A DNA stretch of 64,000 nt from the NCBI RefSeq assembly GCF_013314535.1, contig NZ_JABUAE010000002.1:186001-250000 (forward strand), given 5' to 3'. The position numbers and the translations under genes were made by a program. Shown here piece by piece: positions 44,035 to 52,995 of this stretch. Positions within the stretch are counted from its first letter, which is position 1; every line of letters starts with the position of its first letter. The notes below the pieces were generated by a model. That model was not told the DNA's origin. It saw only the letters and a list, made by a program, of their open reading frames with translations, and ran no database searches. The stretch is from Bacillus sp. Xin1 (lineage in GTDB: Bacteria; Bacillota; Bacilli; Bacillales; Bacillaceae_G).

Positions 44035-45393
44035 TTAGTGACTTTCTTGCGATGTATATTTACGTTGTACTTGAAAGAGACGAATAAGTAAGAAGGTAGC
44101 TCCAAATGCAAGTCCGATAATAAGACCAATCCAATAGCCTTTCGCTGCCCAAGAAGTATAGGTTGCCAATATATACCCGAGCGGTAGACCGATAATCCAG
44201 TAGGCAATAAGTGTCATAATGAGAGCCATATTCACATCTTTATAACCGCGGAGTGCCCCTTGTACGGGAGTAGCAATTGCATCTGAAATTTGAAATAAAA
44301 TGGCGAAAATGAGAAATTCTTTTGCCAAATCATGAACAGCAATATCTGTTGTATAAATAGAAGCAATTTGATCGTCAAAGAAAAAAAGTAGGATAGAATA
44401 TAATAAGGCAAAAGCAAGCGCCAAACCAATTCCAATAAAACTATATTGTTTTGCATTTGTATAGCGATTTGCTCCAACTTCAAAACCAACCGCAATTGTC
44501 ATAGCCATTGCTAAACTTAAAGGTGTCATATATAAAAGTGAAGCAAAGTTCATAGCTGCTTGATGCGCAGCAATTGTTGTTGTATTAAAATTACTCATCA
44601 TAAGTGTAACGGCAGCGAAAATACTCGTTTCAAAAAAGATGGCAAACCCGATAGGCACCCCAAGTTTTAATAATTCTCTCCAGGATGAAATACAAAGTTT
44701 GTATAAGCGCCTGAAGATACCAAAAGATGCAAATGGTTCTTTCGTACAGATAATAATAATGGTAATAAATAAAATGCACCAATATGTTGCAGTAGAAGCA
44801 ATTGCCGCACCAACGCCTCCTAGTTTTGGAAAACCGAAATGACCAAAAATAAATACATAGTTTAAAATGACATTAATAGGTAAGGAAAGCAGTGTAATAA
44901 TCATTGTTGTACGCGTTTTTCCTAATGCATCAATAAAACCACGCAATACAGTATAGACAAATAAAGGAATGATACCAATTGAAATAATACTTAAAAATTG
45001 AGAAGCGATATGTTCAACAGGTTCTTCTAAATGCATACCCTTTAAAATTGGTGAAACGGCAAAGGTACCGATGAGAATAACAAGTAAACTAACCCCAATT
45101 GCTAAATATACGGCTTGTATTACGATATGAGGAACAGCCTTTTTTTGTTTTGAGCCAACAAGCTGAGCAATAATAGGAGTAGTAGCCATTAAGATTCCTG
45201 TTAATCCAGTACTAACTGGAATCCATACACTTGTTCCAATTGCGACGCCTGCTAAATCAGTAGGACTTGCATGCCCTGACATTGTGGTATCAAAAAAACT
45301 CATTGCAAATAAAGACATTTGCGTCACAAAAATCGGAAAAAATAGTAATACAAATTGTTTTATTTTTTGTAAGAATGTATTTGTTTCTTTCAT
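44035..45393 (-). CDS. MATE family efflux transporter
   Basis: 452 residues with twelve predicted helices in two homologous halves. [20 protein letters not shown] and [20 protein letters not shown] are typical of NorM-type MATE proteins. Exports cationic drugs using a sodium or proton gradient. ATG after GAAAGGAG. Confidence 0.92.
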   Translation of the reverse strand: MKETNTFLQKIKQFVLLFFPIFVTQMSLFAMSFFDTTMSGHASPTDLAGVAIGTSVWIPVSTGLTGILMATTPIIAQLVGSKQKKAVPHIVIQAVYLAIGVSLLVILIGTFAVSPILKGMHLEEPVEHIASQFLSIISIGIIPLFVYTVLRGFIDALGKTRTTMIITLLSLPINVILNYVFIFGHFGFPKLGGVGAAIASTATYWCILFITIIIICTKEPFASFGIFRRLYKLCISSWRELLKLGVPIGFAIFFETSIFAAVTLMMSNFNTTTIAAHQAAMNFASLLYMTPLSLAMAMTIAVGFEVGANRYTNAKQYSFIGIGLALAFALLYSILLFFFDDQIASIYTTDIAVHDLAKEFLIFAILFQISDAIATPVQGALRGYKDVNMALIMTLIAYWIIGLPLGYILATYTSWAAKGYWIGLIIGLAFGATFLLIRLFQVQRKYTSQESH

Positions 45394-45586
45394 AAAAGCT
45401 CCTTTCTATGTAGGACCAAACTCTTTCTATCATACAATTTAACAAGAAAATAGAAAAGAAATACACATACGTGAGTGCATTGTTATATTTTGAAAGAATG
45501 AAAAAAAAGATGCACTTTGGAAAAGGATAAGGTATTATGATAAGGTGTGAAAAAAGTACATATAAGGTATTAAGGAGGCACTATTT

Positions 45587-46381
45587 GTGGCTGATTGGTT
45601 AATTGGTTTAATCATGGGAGCTGTTGAAGGATTAACGGAGTTTTTGCCGGTTTCATCAACAGGACATATGATTTTAACAGGACATTTAATTGGATTTGAA
45701 GATGATAGAGCAAAAGTATTTGAAGTTGTCATCCAATTAGGATCGATTTTAGCAGTTGTTGTTGTATTTTGGAAACGTTTATGGTCATTAGTTGGAATTG
45801 GAAAAGTAACAGAAGGACCATCTTTAAACTTATTACATATCATTATTGGTATGATTCCAGCAGGGGTACTTGGTGTGTTATTCCATAGTACAATTAAAAA
45901 AGTTTTATTTGGACCAGGACCTGTTGTTATTAGTTTAATCGTTGGTGGTATCTTAATGATTGTTGCTGAGAAGTTTTCAAGACCAAGTACAGCAAAAACA
46001 TTAGATGAAATTACGTATAAACAAGCGTTTACAATTGGTATGTTCCAATGTTTAGCGTTATGGCCAGGATTTTCACGTTCTGGATCTACAATTAGTGGTG
46101 GATTACTAGCTCGTGTATCTCACACAGCAGCAGCTGAATATACATTTATTTTAGCGGTACCGATGATGGTTGCAGCGTCAGGGTTAGATTTAATTAAGAG
46201 CTGGGACGTATTAAGTTCAGCGGATATCACATTGTTTGCAACTGGCTTTATTACAGCTTTCCTTGTAGCAATGCTTGCGATTGTTTCATTCTTAAAATTA
46301 TTAGCTCGTGTAAAGTTAACACCATTTGCTTATTATCGCTTTATTTTAGCAGCGGTGTTCTATTTCTTCATTATGCGATAA
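45587..46381 (+). CDS. uppP: Undecaprenyl-diphosphatase UppP (BacA)
   Basis: 264 residues, GTG start after AAGGAGG. Conserved motifs [15 protein letters not shown] and [12 protein letters not shown], plus about eight hydrophobic segments. Dephosphorylates undecaprenyl pyrophosphate to recycle the lipid carrier for wall synthesis; gives bacitracin tolerance. Confidence 0.95.
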   Translation: MADWLIGLIMGAVEGLTEFLPVSSTGHMILTGHLIGFEDDRAKVFEVVIQLGSILAVVVVFWKRLWSLVGIGKVTEGPSLNLLHIIIGMIPAGVLGVLFHSTIKKVLFGPGPVVISLIVGGILMIVAEKFSRPSTAKTLDEITYKQAFTIGMFQCLALWPGFSRSGSTISGGLLARVSHTAAAEYTFILAVPMMVAASGLDLIKSWDVLSSADITLFATGFITAFLVAMLAIVSFLKLLARVKLTPFAYYRFILAAVFYFFIMR

Positions 46382-46408
46382 AAAAAACTGCCATTTGGCA
46401 GTTTTTTT
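46381..46408. terminator. Bidirectional terminator
   Basis: AAAAAACTGCCA pairs with TGGCAGTTTTTT, between convergent genes. Confidence 0.9.
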
Positions 46409-46961
46409 ATTTTACGATTTTTTTAATCATATCTTCCATGACATATTCCCAAAGTGAAGTGTCATCAGCTAATGTAGCGCGGAAATTTGCATACATTTCT
46501 TTCTGTTTTTCTTCGAATTGTGGGTCATCTTTTTCAGGTAATGTAGCACGCATAGAAGTGACTAATTCTTGTACTTTTGGAGCGCGTGGCCCCCATACTG
46601 CTTGTTCTTTTCCATCTTTATCAATGAAAATAAAGATTGGAATAGCACGAGCTGTTCCGTTTGTTAAGTATTGATCCATTAATTCTAGGTTGTCATCACG
46701 GATCAATAATTTCATATCAATATTTGCAACCTCGCAAATTCGCTTCATAACTGGTACGCATAGAAGGGCATCACCGCACCAGTCAGCTGTTAATACGATA
46801 ACGCGCCATCCATCATGTTGACGCTCCTCTAAAACAGGCAATAATTCATTCGGAATTAAAAAGTTATTATAAATATGTAGTAATTCGTATTGGTTTACAG
46901 TCATGTTATTTACGTATGTATCAAAAGACATACCTTTATCGGCCCATTGTTGTAATGTCAT
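46407..46961 (-). CDS. Thioredoxin-like family protein
   Basis: 184 residues from the ATG at 46961, after GAGGTGTTACAT. The thioredoxin fold is indicated by WRVIVLTADWCGDALLCVP and the later cis-Pro region RAIPIFIFIDKDGK. The active site is Cys-Gly-Asp rather than CGPC, so it may not be a classical oxidoreductase. No signal peptide. Confidence 0.8.
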   Translation of the reverse strand: MTLQQWADKGMSFDTYVNNMTVNQYELLHIYNNFLIPNELLPVLEERQHDGWRVIVLTADWCGDALLCVPVMKRICEVANIDMKLLIRDDNLELMDQYLTNGTARAIPIFIFIDKDGKEQAVWGPRAPKVQELVTSMRATLPEKDDPQFEEKQKEMYANFRATLADDTSLWEYVMEDMIKKIVK

Positions 46962-47027
46962 ATGTAACACCTCTTTTGTATATTTTGCTTTTATTGTATC
47001 AATTTTTATTAAGAAAAGCTTGTAATC

Positions 47028-47474
47028 TTACTTGTTCTTTTTATTATCATCAGGCCATATTTTATCCAAAATGAAAAAGGCAAGGATAATAAGTAGCTCT
47101 CCTTTATTTGAAATTGTAACACTTTCCATCCAATCATCTGCAGTGTGAATTGCAATCCAACTAATTGAAATTTCTATAAGAGATAAAACGGAAAAGGTTA
47201 TCCATTTTGCTGTGTGTGTAAGTAAGGGGGTTAACAGTACTTTGAAAAATAACGTTAAAAAATTACTAATCCAATCTAGTATAAGAATTAATACAAAAAA
47301 GAGAAGTAGTGCAGTTCGCGATGTATATTCCACACCGATAAGACGGAAAATACCAACATAGACAAAGAAAATAAATGCGCAAGCAAGAAATATAAAAATG
47401 GTAATCGTGCTGATAGCAATTATTTTATCTTTTCTACTAAAATCGGAAAAGTTTTCTTCATCTGAATTCATCAT
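47028..47474 (-). CDS. YrvL-like membrane protein
   Basis: 148 residues from the ATG at 47474 (or 47471), after TTGGAGG. About four hydrophobic helices (IIAISTITIFIFLACAFIFF, then two in the middle and one near the end). Length and layout resemble the regulatory YrvL family of Bacillus; this is recalled similarity only. Confidence 0.6.
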   Translation of the reverse strand: MMNSDEENFSDFSRKDKIIAISTITIFIFLACAFIFFVYVGIFRLIGVEYTSRTALLLFFVLILILDWISNFLTLFFKVLLTPLLTHTAKWITFSVLSLIEISISWIAIHTADDWMESVTISNKGELLIILAFFILDKIWPDDNKKNK

Positions 47475-47551
47475 ATACCTCCAATGTATTTGCAGTATGG
47501 AAAATATTTCATTATCTATTATAACATGTATATATAATTGGAAATACACAC

Positions 47552-47585
47552 AAAAAGGGTGCGACAAATCGCACCCTTTTTGTGG
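47552..47585. terminator. Terminator-like hairpin
   Basis: AAAAAGGGTGCGA (47552-47564) pairs with TCGCACCCTTTTT (47569-47581). It lies upstream of the YrvL-like gene with no obvious gene feeding it from either side. Confidence 0.7.
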
Positions 47586-47620
47586 CTGATGTGGGTTTCA
47601 GCATGTGAGAAAAGCAACCT

Positions 47621-47655
47621 GTATCATTTATTTCCAAATAGGTAATAAATGATAC
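47621..47655. repeat. Perfect 12-bp inverted repeat
   Basis: GTATCATTTATT (47621-47632) and AATAAATGATAC (47644-47655), 11-base spacer, in the intergenic region ahead of the MarR gene. Confidence 0.6.
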
Positions 47656-47837
47656 GTGCTCTAGTGAAGGACGAGGATTTTTTCTAAATGTGTTTCGTTT
47701 TGGAAACGCATCAGTCAAATAGGTGAATATGATATGAGAAACTTTGTGGGGAAAAAGATGACAAAATGTAAGATATACGGTAATATGATTAATAAAGTTT
47801 TTAATTAACTATATGAAGTAAAAGGGAGATGTAAACA

Positions 47838-48257
47838 GTGTCTCATAATCGTGAACAATTAATGGAGGATTTATCTGCAAATGTTTTTGCTATGTTTCGT
47901 TCATTGCGTAATGATATTGGGAAGATTTTTGGAGATTACATACCATGGAATGAGTTTCTCGTACTCCGTATATTAAATCGTAATGAAAAAGAGATGGTTT
48001 CTCGCGTAGCGAATGAACTGCATGTATCAAATAGTCATATTACAGCTGTTACAGAAAAGCTAATTAACAAAGGTTTTGTGACACGTTCCCGTTCTACATC
48101 TGATCGCCGCGTGGTATATTTGGAAATTACGGATCAAGGAAAAGAATTAGTTGCGAAAATGGAATTAGCTAAAAAGCAGTATTTAAAAGAAAGATTTTCA
48201 GCTTTATCTGAAGAAGAGATGCACGTAATGATATCTATTTCAAAAAAACTAATATAG
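47838..48257 (+). CDS. MarR family transcriptional regulator
   Basis: 139 residues, GTG start after AAAGGGAG. The winged helix includes VANELHVSNSHITAVTEKLI and the wing GFVTRSRSTSDRRVVYLEIT, both strongly MarR-like. Target genes unknown; no divergent transporter is adjacent, so it may act elsewhere or on itself. Confidence 0.92.
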   Translation: MSHNREQLMEDLSANVFAMFRSLRNDIGKIFGDYIPWNEFLVLRILNRNEKEMVSRVANELHVSNSHITAVTEKLINKGFVTRSRSTSDRRVVYLEITDQGKELVAKMELAKKQYLKERFSALSEEEMHVMISISKKLI

Positions 48258-48286
48258 AAAGAAATAGAATGAACTGTGATTAGTTG

Positions 48287-48318
48287 AAAAAACTTCCCTG
48301 TCTTTGGGAAGTTTTTTA
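48287..48318 (+). terminator. Terminator after the MarR gene
   Basis: AAAAAACTTCCC (48287-48298) pairs with GGGAAGTTTTTT (48306-48317). Confidence 0.85.
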
Positions 48319-48471
48319 TTTATTCGCTATTTGTGAGCCAAAGAAAGCCAATGCTGTTTCACTGTATATAAAATGAGATGAATTCCATGGTTTTCTAACA
48401 GTACTCCAGCAGAAGTCTCCTTCCTCAAGCGCGTGTAGGACATAGTCCATGTGGTAGGGAAGGGTATTCAT
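48316..48471 (-). CDS. Possible small protein or gene remnant
   Basis: 51 codons from ATG at 48471 to TAA at 48318-48316 (MNTLPYHMDYVLHALEEGDF, ending FFGSQIANK). Composition looks protein-like (Trp, Cys, His, balanced charge), but no ribosome site precedes the ATG. It may be the tail of a decayed gene. It fills the 48319-48573 gap. Confidence 0.35.
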   Translation of the reverse strand: MNTLPYHMDYVLHALEEGDFCWSTVRKPWNSSHFIYSETALAFFGSQIANK

Positions 48472-48573
48472 AGAAGAATCAATATGAAAAAATGTATGTC
48501 ATGAAATTGAAGAATATAATGTGTATGATTGAGATCGGAAAGACATACTACCAATATGAAAGGAGGAAGGAAA

Positions 48574-48729
48574 ATGACAAATCGTAATGGTAGTCAAGGG
48601 AGTGGAAATCAAGGATCGCCCAAAACAGGGCAATTTCAACAAGAGTTTAGTTCGGAATTTGTGACGGGTAATGATAATAAAGGGAAAGAATATCGTTCGA
48701 AAAAAGGAAGTAAATCAAGAAAGGAGTGA
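48574..48729 (+). CDS. Small Gln/Ser/Gly-rich protein, gamma-SASP-like
   Basis: 51 residues, ATG at 48574 after AAAGGAGG. GQFQQEFSSEF recalls the GQFGTEFASE repeat of gamma-type small acid-soluble spore proteins, the site cut by the germination protease; here it occurs once. The rest is low-complexity and basic at the end (KKGSKSRKE). Probably a spore or stress protein; similarity is short. Confidence 0.5.
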   Translation: MTNRNGSQGSGNQGSPKTGQFQQEFSSEFVTGNDNKGKEYRSKKGSKSRKE

Positions 48730-48747
48730 ATATATTCACTCCTTTTT
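48721..48747 (+). terminator. Terminator
   Basis: AAGGAGTGAATATATTCACTCCTT palindrome overlapping the stop codon, then T6 (arms 48721-48744). Confidence 0.85.
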
Positions 48748-48823
48748 TATGAAACTGCGGAGCTATCCGCATTATATTAATTATCCTATATAGAAGAATT
48801 TAAAAATAAAATTATATTTTAAG

Positions 48824-49028
48824 ATGAAAAATAGACCATCTTGCGAGTGCAAGATGGTCATGGAAGGGGACAATTTATGTCAATTTTAATAAGGGATGGA
48901 AAGCTGTTCGAGACACTGGGGAATGCCTCATTATTAGGGAGGAACAGCTTCGATAGTTATAATATAAAAGATAGGTGTGAATTCAATGTGAACTTGAAGT
49001 GAAAGGTATAGGGATTTTAAAAGTTTTT
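48824..49028 (+). repeat. Direct repeat copy 1: hairpin plus micro-ORF
   Basis: About 202 bases (from 48827) repeated at 49126 with a constant offset of 299 and roughly ten substitutions, no indels. Begins with a perfect 11-bp hairpin GACCATCTTGC-GAGT-GCAAGATGGTC (48834-48859), then AAGGGG and a 41-codon ORF at 48877. A second open frame starts at ATG 48824. Confidence 0.85.
48877..49002 (+). CDS. Micro-ORF in repeat copy 1
   Basis: 41 codons (MSILIRDGKLFETLGNASLL...), ATG seven bases after AAGGGG (48864-48869). Soluble, no family recognised. The second copy keeps the same length and frame. Confidence 0.4.
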   Translation: MSILIRDGKLFETLGNASLLGRNSFDSYNIKDRCEFNVNLK

Positions 49029-49113
49029 CTCTATTTTGATCATAGATGAAAGATAAAAAAGTTAGAGGCTTTATAGTCGAATGAATAGCTCGTGAATCGG
49101 TAAAGGAGATAGT

Positions 49114-49188
49114 ATGGTGAATAAAAAAAATAGACCATCTTGCGAGTGCAAGATGGTCATGGAAGGGGACAATTTATGTCAATTTTAA
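49114..49188 (+). CDS. Upstream micro-ORF, Cys-containing, in repeat copy 2
   Basis: 24 codons (MVNKKNRPSCECKMVMEGDN, then LCQF), ATG five bases after AAAGGAG. The hairpin lies inside it, and its end overlaps the 41-codon ORF by 13 bases. In copy 1 the same frame is open from ATG 48824 but has no ribosome site. Confidence 0.4.
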   Translation: MVNKKNRPSCECKMVMEGDNLCQF

Positions 49189-49327
49189 TAAGGGATGGAA
49201 AGCTGTTCAAGACACTGGGGAATGCCTCATTATTAGGGAGGAACAGCTTTGATAGTTATAATATAAAAGATAGATGTGACCTTAATGTGAATTCGAAGTG
49301 AAAGGTATGGGGATTTTAAAAGTTTTA
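49126..49327 (+). repeat. Direct repeat copy 2: hairpin plus micro-ORF
   Basis: Second copy of the 202-base unit (hairpin 49133-49158). The unit pair accounts for most of the gap 48748-49675; the rest, 49328-49675, is AT-rich with scattered short frames and no convincing gene. Confidence 0.85.
49176..49301 (+). CDS. Micro-ORF in repeat copy 2
   Basis: 41 codons like copy 1, with four amino-acid changes (E12K, E35D, F36L, L40S) and three silent changes. Same AAGGGG site. Confidence 0.4.
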   Translation: MSILIRDGKLFKTLGNASLLGRNSFDSYNIKDRCDLNVNSK

Positions 49328-49675
49328 CTTTATTCAAGTGGAACGGTCACTTTAATGAAGATAAAAATAGTGTAAAAAGGGTTAATTAGATTTTTTAGTA
49401 AGGCATTTCTATCAGTGAAATAAGAAGAAACGCCCTAATAATAGTGGGTTCAATTTGTATGAAAATAAGTGTTGAAATCTATGAAAAAAAGGATTATGCT
49501 CAACTATATTATGGGAGTATAAAAAATTTATTCGCTCAAGAGAGTTTGATTTAAAAGTACAAGAAGTAAAAAATCTCATTATAAAATGATTATCTGTAAG
49601 ATATGTTTTAAGTACACCGGACCATGGACATACAGATATAGATATCGGTGTTACTTTATTAAGGGAGTTAGTGAT

Positions 49676-51016
49676 ATGGGAGCAACAAAAAAAGGGTTTT
49701 ACAATCGTTTAATCCGACTAAGCCCGCCTCAAATTTTAGCAATGGGCTTTTTTTGTTTAATTGTGGTCGGAGGAATGTTATTAAAACTACCATTTGCGAC
49801 AAAAGAATCAATTAGTTGGGTAGACGCTTTTTTCACAGCAACATCGGCAGCAACGGTAACAGGTTTAGGAGTTGTAGATACTGCTAGTACTTTTACAATG
49901 TTTGGTCAAATCATCATTATGTTGTTAATTCAAACGGGTGGTCTTGGATTAATGACAATTGCGATTTTAATTGTATGGATATTAGGAAAGAAAATTGGAT
50001 TGCGCCACCGATTATTAATTGGAGAAGCGTTTAATCAAACGAATATAGGTGGTCTTGTAAAATTAGTAAAGCGTGTCTTTATTTTTTCTATTTGTATCGA
50101 ATTAATAGGTGTTGCTTTTTTATCTATTCGATTTATTCCGGAATTTGGTTTCGGAAAGGGAGTATATTATAGTATCTTCCATGTTATTGCAGCTTATAAT
50201 AATGCCGGATTTGCCCTTTGGCCTGATAATTTAACACGTTATGTAGGAGATCCTATTATTAATATTGGAATTTGTTCTTTAATTGTTATAGGTGGTTTAG
50301 GTTTTACAGTGTTAATTGATATATGGTATAGCCGTAGTTTTCAGAAACTATCACTCCATTCGAAAATCATGATTGTTGGCACAGTAGCCCTTAATGTTAT
50401 TGCGATTATTGTGATTTTTATATTGGAGTATAACAATGTAAAAACATTAGGCTCTTTGTCTTTAAGTGAAAAACTCTGGGCCTCATTTTTCCAAGGAATT
50501 ACACCGAGGACTGCAGGATTTAATACGATTGATTATGGTGGAATGGAAGAATCGTCAATATTGTTTACGATGATTTTAATGTTTATAGGTGCAGGAAGTG
50601 TTTCGACAGGTGGGGGCATTAAGTTAACAACATTTGTTATTTTAATTATATCGGTTGTAGCCTTTTTTAGAAAGAAAGAAGACTTTGTTTTATTTCGTCG
50701 TACAATTAAAATGTCGACGGTAACGAGAGCATTGGCGATTGTTATTGCTAGCCAAATCCTTATTTTCGTAGCGGTATTTTTGCTGATGCTAACAGATGAT
50801 TTTAGTTTTGTTCAATTGTTATTTGAAACGATTTCTGCATTTGGTACAGTTGGATTATCGATGGGGATTACAGCAAAGTTATCAGCTATGGGAAAATGTA
50901 TTATTATGTTTGTTATGTTTTGTGGATTAATTGGTCCGTTAACACTTGTATTTTCTCTAGCGCGACCAGCGAAACAAAAGATTCGATATCCATCAGAAGA
51001 TGTTTTCACAGGATAA
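49676..51016 (+). CDS. Ktr/Trk-type potassium uptake membrane protein (KtrB/KtrD)
   Basis: 446 residues from the ATG at 49676 (MGATKKGFYN) after AAGGGAG; the frame opens at 49586 without a site. Four selectivity-loop repeats are seen, among them TSAATVTGLGVVD, YNNAGFALWPD, TPRTAGFNTIDY and SAFGTVGLSMGI, each with the conserved Gly. Multi-pass membrane channel; needs a KtrA/KtrC RCK subunit, which is not adjacent. Confidence 0.93.
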   Translation: MGATKKGFYNRLIRLSPPQILAMGFFCLIVVGGMLLKLPFATKESISWVDAFFTATSAATVTGLGVVDTASTFTMFGQIIIMLLIQTGGLGLMTIAILIVWILGKKIGLRHRLLIGEAFNQTNIGGLVKLVKRVFIFSICIELIGVAFLSIRFIPEFGFGKGVYYSIFHVIAAYNNAGFALWPDNLTRYVGDPIINIGICSLIVIGGLGFTVLIDIWYSRSFQKLSLHSKIMIVGTVALNVIAIIVIFILEYNNVKTLGSLSLSEKLWASFFQGITPRTAGFNTIDYGGMEESSILFTMILMFIGAGSVSTGGGIKLTTFVILIISVVAFFRKKEDFVLFRRTIKMSTVTRALAIVIASQILIFVAVFLLMLTDDFSFVQLLFETISAFGTVGLSMGITAKLSAMGKCIIMFVMFCGLIGPLTLVFSLARPAKQKIRYPSEDVFTG

Positions 51017-51048
51017 GGTATCTCGCAAAGAGCGAGATACCTTTTTTC
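51015..51048. terminator. Bidirectional terminator
   Basis: AAGGTATCTCGC (51015-51026) pairs with GCGAGATACCTT (51032-51043), then T4. Confidence 0.9.
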
Positions 51049-51049
51049 T

Positions 51050-51394
51050 TTAAAAGAGTGCGAACAAGAAACCAATAATCGCCACGCGGAATAAGAGAGC
51101 GACAAGTGCAGCAATACCACCTACAATAGCTGCGATACCACCAGTTACAGTAGCTCCGCGATTATAAGCGTAAATGCCAAGTAAAACAGAAACAAGCCCG
51201 AAAAGCGTAGGGAATGTAAAGAGAGATAATACAGCAAGAGCAAGTGCAATAAAACCAGCAGTTGAGCCTGCTGTTTTTGATTTTACTTCGTCTTTATCGT
51301 TATAGTTAATACGCTGAGGAGCAACCTCTGCTGCATACTCTTCTTTATAATCTCCTTCTTCAGTTCTATGTCGTTCATCAAATTTATCAGTCAC
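51050..51394 (-). CDS. DUF4190-like small membrane protein
   Basis: 114 residues from the GTG at 51394, after AAAGGAG. A charged N-terminal half (DKFDERHRTEEGDYKEEYAA) is followed by two or three glycine/alanine-rich helices (GFIALALAVLSLFTFPTLFG, YNRGATVTGGIAAIVGGIAA). Layout resembles DUF4190-type proteins; function unknown. Confidence 0.65.
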   Translation of the reverse strand: MTDKFDERHRTEEGDYKEEYAAEVAPQRINYNDKDEVKSKTAGSTAGFIALALAVLSLFTFPTLFGLVSVLLGIYAYNRGATVTGGIAAIVGGIAALVALLFRVAIIGFLFALF

Positions 51395-51467
51395 AGTAAT
51401 GTCTCCTTTCATAACAAGGTTCATTAGTAGTATGTATATATTTTTCTTTTTTATCCGGCAAGAAGTA

Positions 51468-51509
51468 GACCCTTCACCTCATCGCTTTATCAGGATGAGG
51501 TGAAGGGTC
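51468..51509. terminator. Large hairpin between divergent genes
   Basis: GACCCTTCACCTCATC (51468-51483) pairs perfectly with GATGAGGTGAAGGGTC (51494-51509), loop 10 bases, no T run on the plus strand beyond TTATATT. Lies upstream of both neighbours, so its role is unclear. Confidence 0.55.
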
Positions 51510-51642
51510 TTATATTGATTTTAGATTGTAGGCTGAAAAAGATGATAATGGATCATTGTTTTTTTATGAATTGTAAAACTTGGTATGAGTTCCTCTATTT
51601 TGGAAAGTATAAAAAAGAATTAAGAGGAAAAAGGTGGTTTAA

Positions 51643-52047
51643 ATGATGGAACATCCAATTGAAAACTTAATGAAAACTGCAATGACAAATTTAAAAGAGA
51701 TGGTTGATGTGAATACAATTGTCGGAAGTCCTGTTTCAACAGCGGACGGAAATGTTGTTTTAACTGTCTCAAAAGTTGCCTTTGGTTTTGGCGCAGGGGG
51801 AAGTGATTTTAAAGGGGAAACATCGTTAGGAAAAAGTTCGGCAGGACAAGGACAACCAAAAGAGGTGAAGCAAGTACATCCATTTGGAGGGGGAAGTGGT
51901 GCAGGGGTTTCAATCGACCCGGTTGCGTTTTTAGTGGTAGGATCTGGTGGTGTGCAAGTGTTACATTTACATAGTGGTACACACTTGATTGAAAAAGCTC
52001 TGAATACAGTTCCAAGCACTGTAGATAAGTTTGTAAACGGTCGTTAA
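51643..52047 (+). CDS. GerW (YtfJ) family sporulation protein
   Basis: 134 residues, ATG ATG after AAAGGTGG. HPIENLMKTAMTNLKEMVDV and VIVGSPV-like TIVGSPVSTADG, the glycine-rich FGFGAGGSDF and GGGSGAGVSIDPVAFLVVG match the spore YtfJ/GerW family required for spore germination. Cytoplasmic, no signal peptide. Confidence 0.9.
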   Translation: MMEHPIENLMKTAMTNLKEMVDVNTIVGSPVSTADGNVVLTVSKVAFGFGAGGSDFKGETSLGKSSAGQGQPKEVKQVHPFGGGSGAGVSIDPVAFLVVGSGGVQVLHLHSGTHLIEKALNTVPSTVDKFVNGR

Positions 52048-52168
52048 AAAGTGAACTTGCATTTTTTAGGAATTATGATATATTAGGAAAAGTGTGCTTA
52101 GGACTAATGAATATAACTGAACTGTAAATATATATATATAAGATTTGTGAAATAAGGGAGAGGTAGTT

Positions 52169-52258
52169 ATGATTAACATCAAGAATTTTACTGTCGGCTT
52201 ATGTATGTTAGTAAGTGGATTTGTTGTGTATGTAGTAAAAGAAAAGGCTCCATTCTAA
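52169..52258 (+). CDS. 29-residue hydrophobic peptide
   Basis: ATG at 52169 after GGGAGAGG. MINIKNFTVGLCMLVSGFVV then YVVKEKAPF: one helix with a basic tail. Could be a small membrane or signalling peptide; length limits certainty. Confidence 0.4.
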   Translation: MINIKNFTVGLCMLVSGFVVYVVKEKAPF

Positions 52259-52302
52259 AACAGACAGATTCGATGTTTGTTTTTATTTTTTGGAAATAAA
52301 TA

Positions 52303-52612
52303 TTGACGAATCTATTTTTAAGTGTTAAAATTAAATTTCGTGTCTCGGTTACAGCTAGTATATATTGGATATTTCTTATAAATGCAACATGAAAAATTCG
52401 CGAAAGATCGGGTAATTTTACCAACAACTTTTGTGAATAAACCCAAAAAGTTGTATTTGTAAGCTTATACACATACTAGTGTATCAAGGAGCGGTCAGAG
52501 GAACCGTGTTGATGAGAGAGAGGTAGGGCTTTCATCCAGTATATGTTACTTTCCCGTTAGGTGAATATAAAAAAGAGAAGTCTCCTTTTCATAAGGAGGC
52601 TTCTCTTTTTGG
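52303..52612 (+). ncRNA. Orphan promoter-to-terminator transcript, candidate small RNA
   Basis: Sigma-A promoter TTGACG (52303-52308), 17 bp, TAAAAT (52326-52331). Terminator AAAAAGAGAAGTCTCCTT / AAGGAGGCTTCTCTTTTT at 52570-52610 (one mismatch). The 270-base transcript between them has no ORF with a ribosome site but several stems, e.g. CAACTTTT/AAAAAGTTG and ATACAC/GTGTAT. The gap to ykuS is otherwise empty. Confidence 0.55.
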
Positions 52613-52642
52613 GTAAGCTACATATAATAGACATGTTATTTT

Positions 52643-52882
52643 TTATAGTCTGCTTTCAACTTTTTGACAAATTTCATCTGTTGTTAAACCACTTGCCTCA
52701 ATCACAGAACCTTTTGTGGATACATTGCTGATTCCCATCACATTAGAATCCTGCCCAGTTACGACGCAACAATCGCATCCTTGCGCGTCATTTTCAGAGC
52801 GTAGTGAAATAACTTCATATCCTTTTTGTTGTAGTGCTTGTTGTACATCTGTTAAAGAATCTTCAACACCGATTTTAGCCAT
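52643..52882 (-). CDS. YkuS (UPF0180) family protein
   Basis: 79 residues from the ATG at 52882, after [28 protein letters not shown] and [20 protein letters not shown] match the UPF0180/YkuS family in length and pattern. Function unknown; possibly metal-binding through its CDCC cluster (inference). Confidence 0.85.
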   Translation of the reverse strand: MAKIGVEDSLTDVQQALQQKGYEVISLRSENDAQGCDCCVVTGQDSNVMGISNVSTKGSVIEASGLTTDEICQKVESRL

Positions 52883-52995
52883 AATTTTCACCTCCTACCA
52901 TCTAGTAATATGCTCAAATTTTTAGCGGATATTTAAATATTTGAGAAAAAGATGATAGGAAAGTGTAAATATAAAGTAGGAGTGCTAATTTATCC

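Noticed and set aside
47512-47718. 68-codon minus-strand frame
   Set aside because: Runs through a terminator and an inverted repeat and lacks a ribosome site.
49459-49585. Possible frameshifted remnant (MKISVEIYEK... continuing REFDLKVQEV in another frame)
   Set aside because: Too short, no ribosome site, and the join is speculative.
48748-49675. c-di-AMP (ydaO) riboswitch upstream of the Ktr gene
   Set aside because: Such genes often carry one, but no matching conserved core was found; only the duplicated hairpin element is present.
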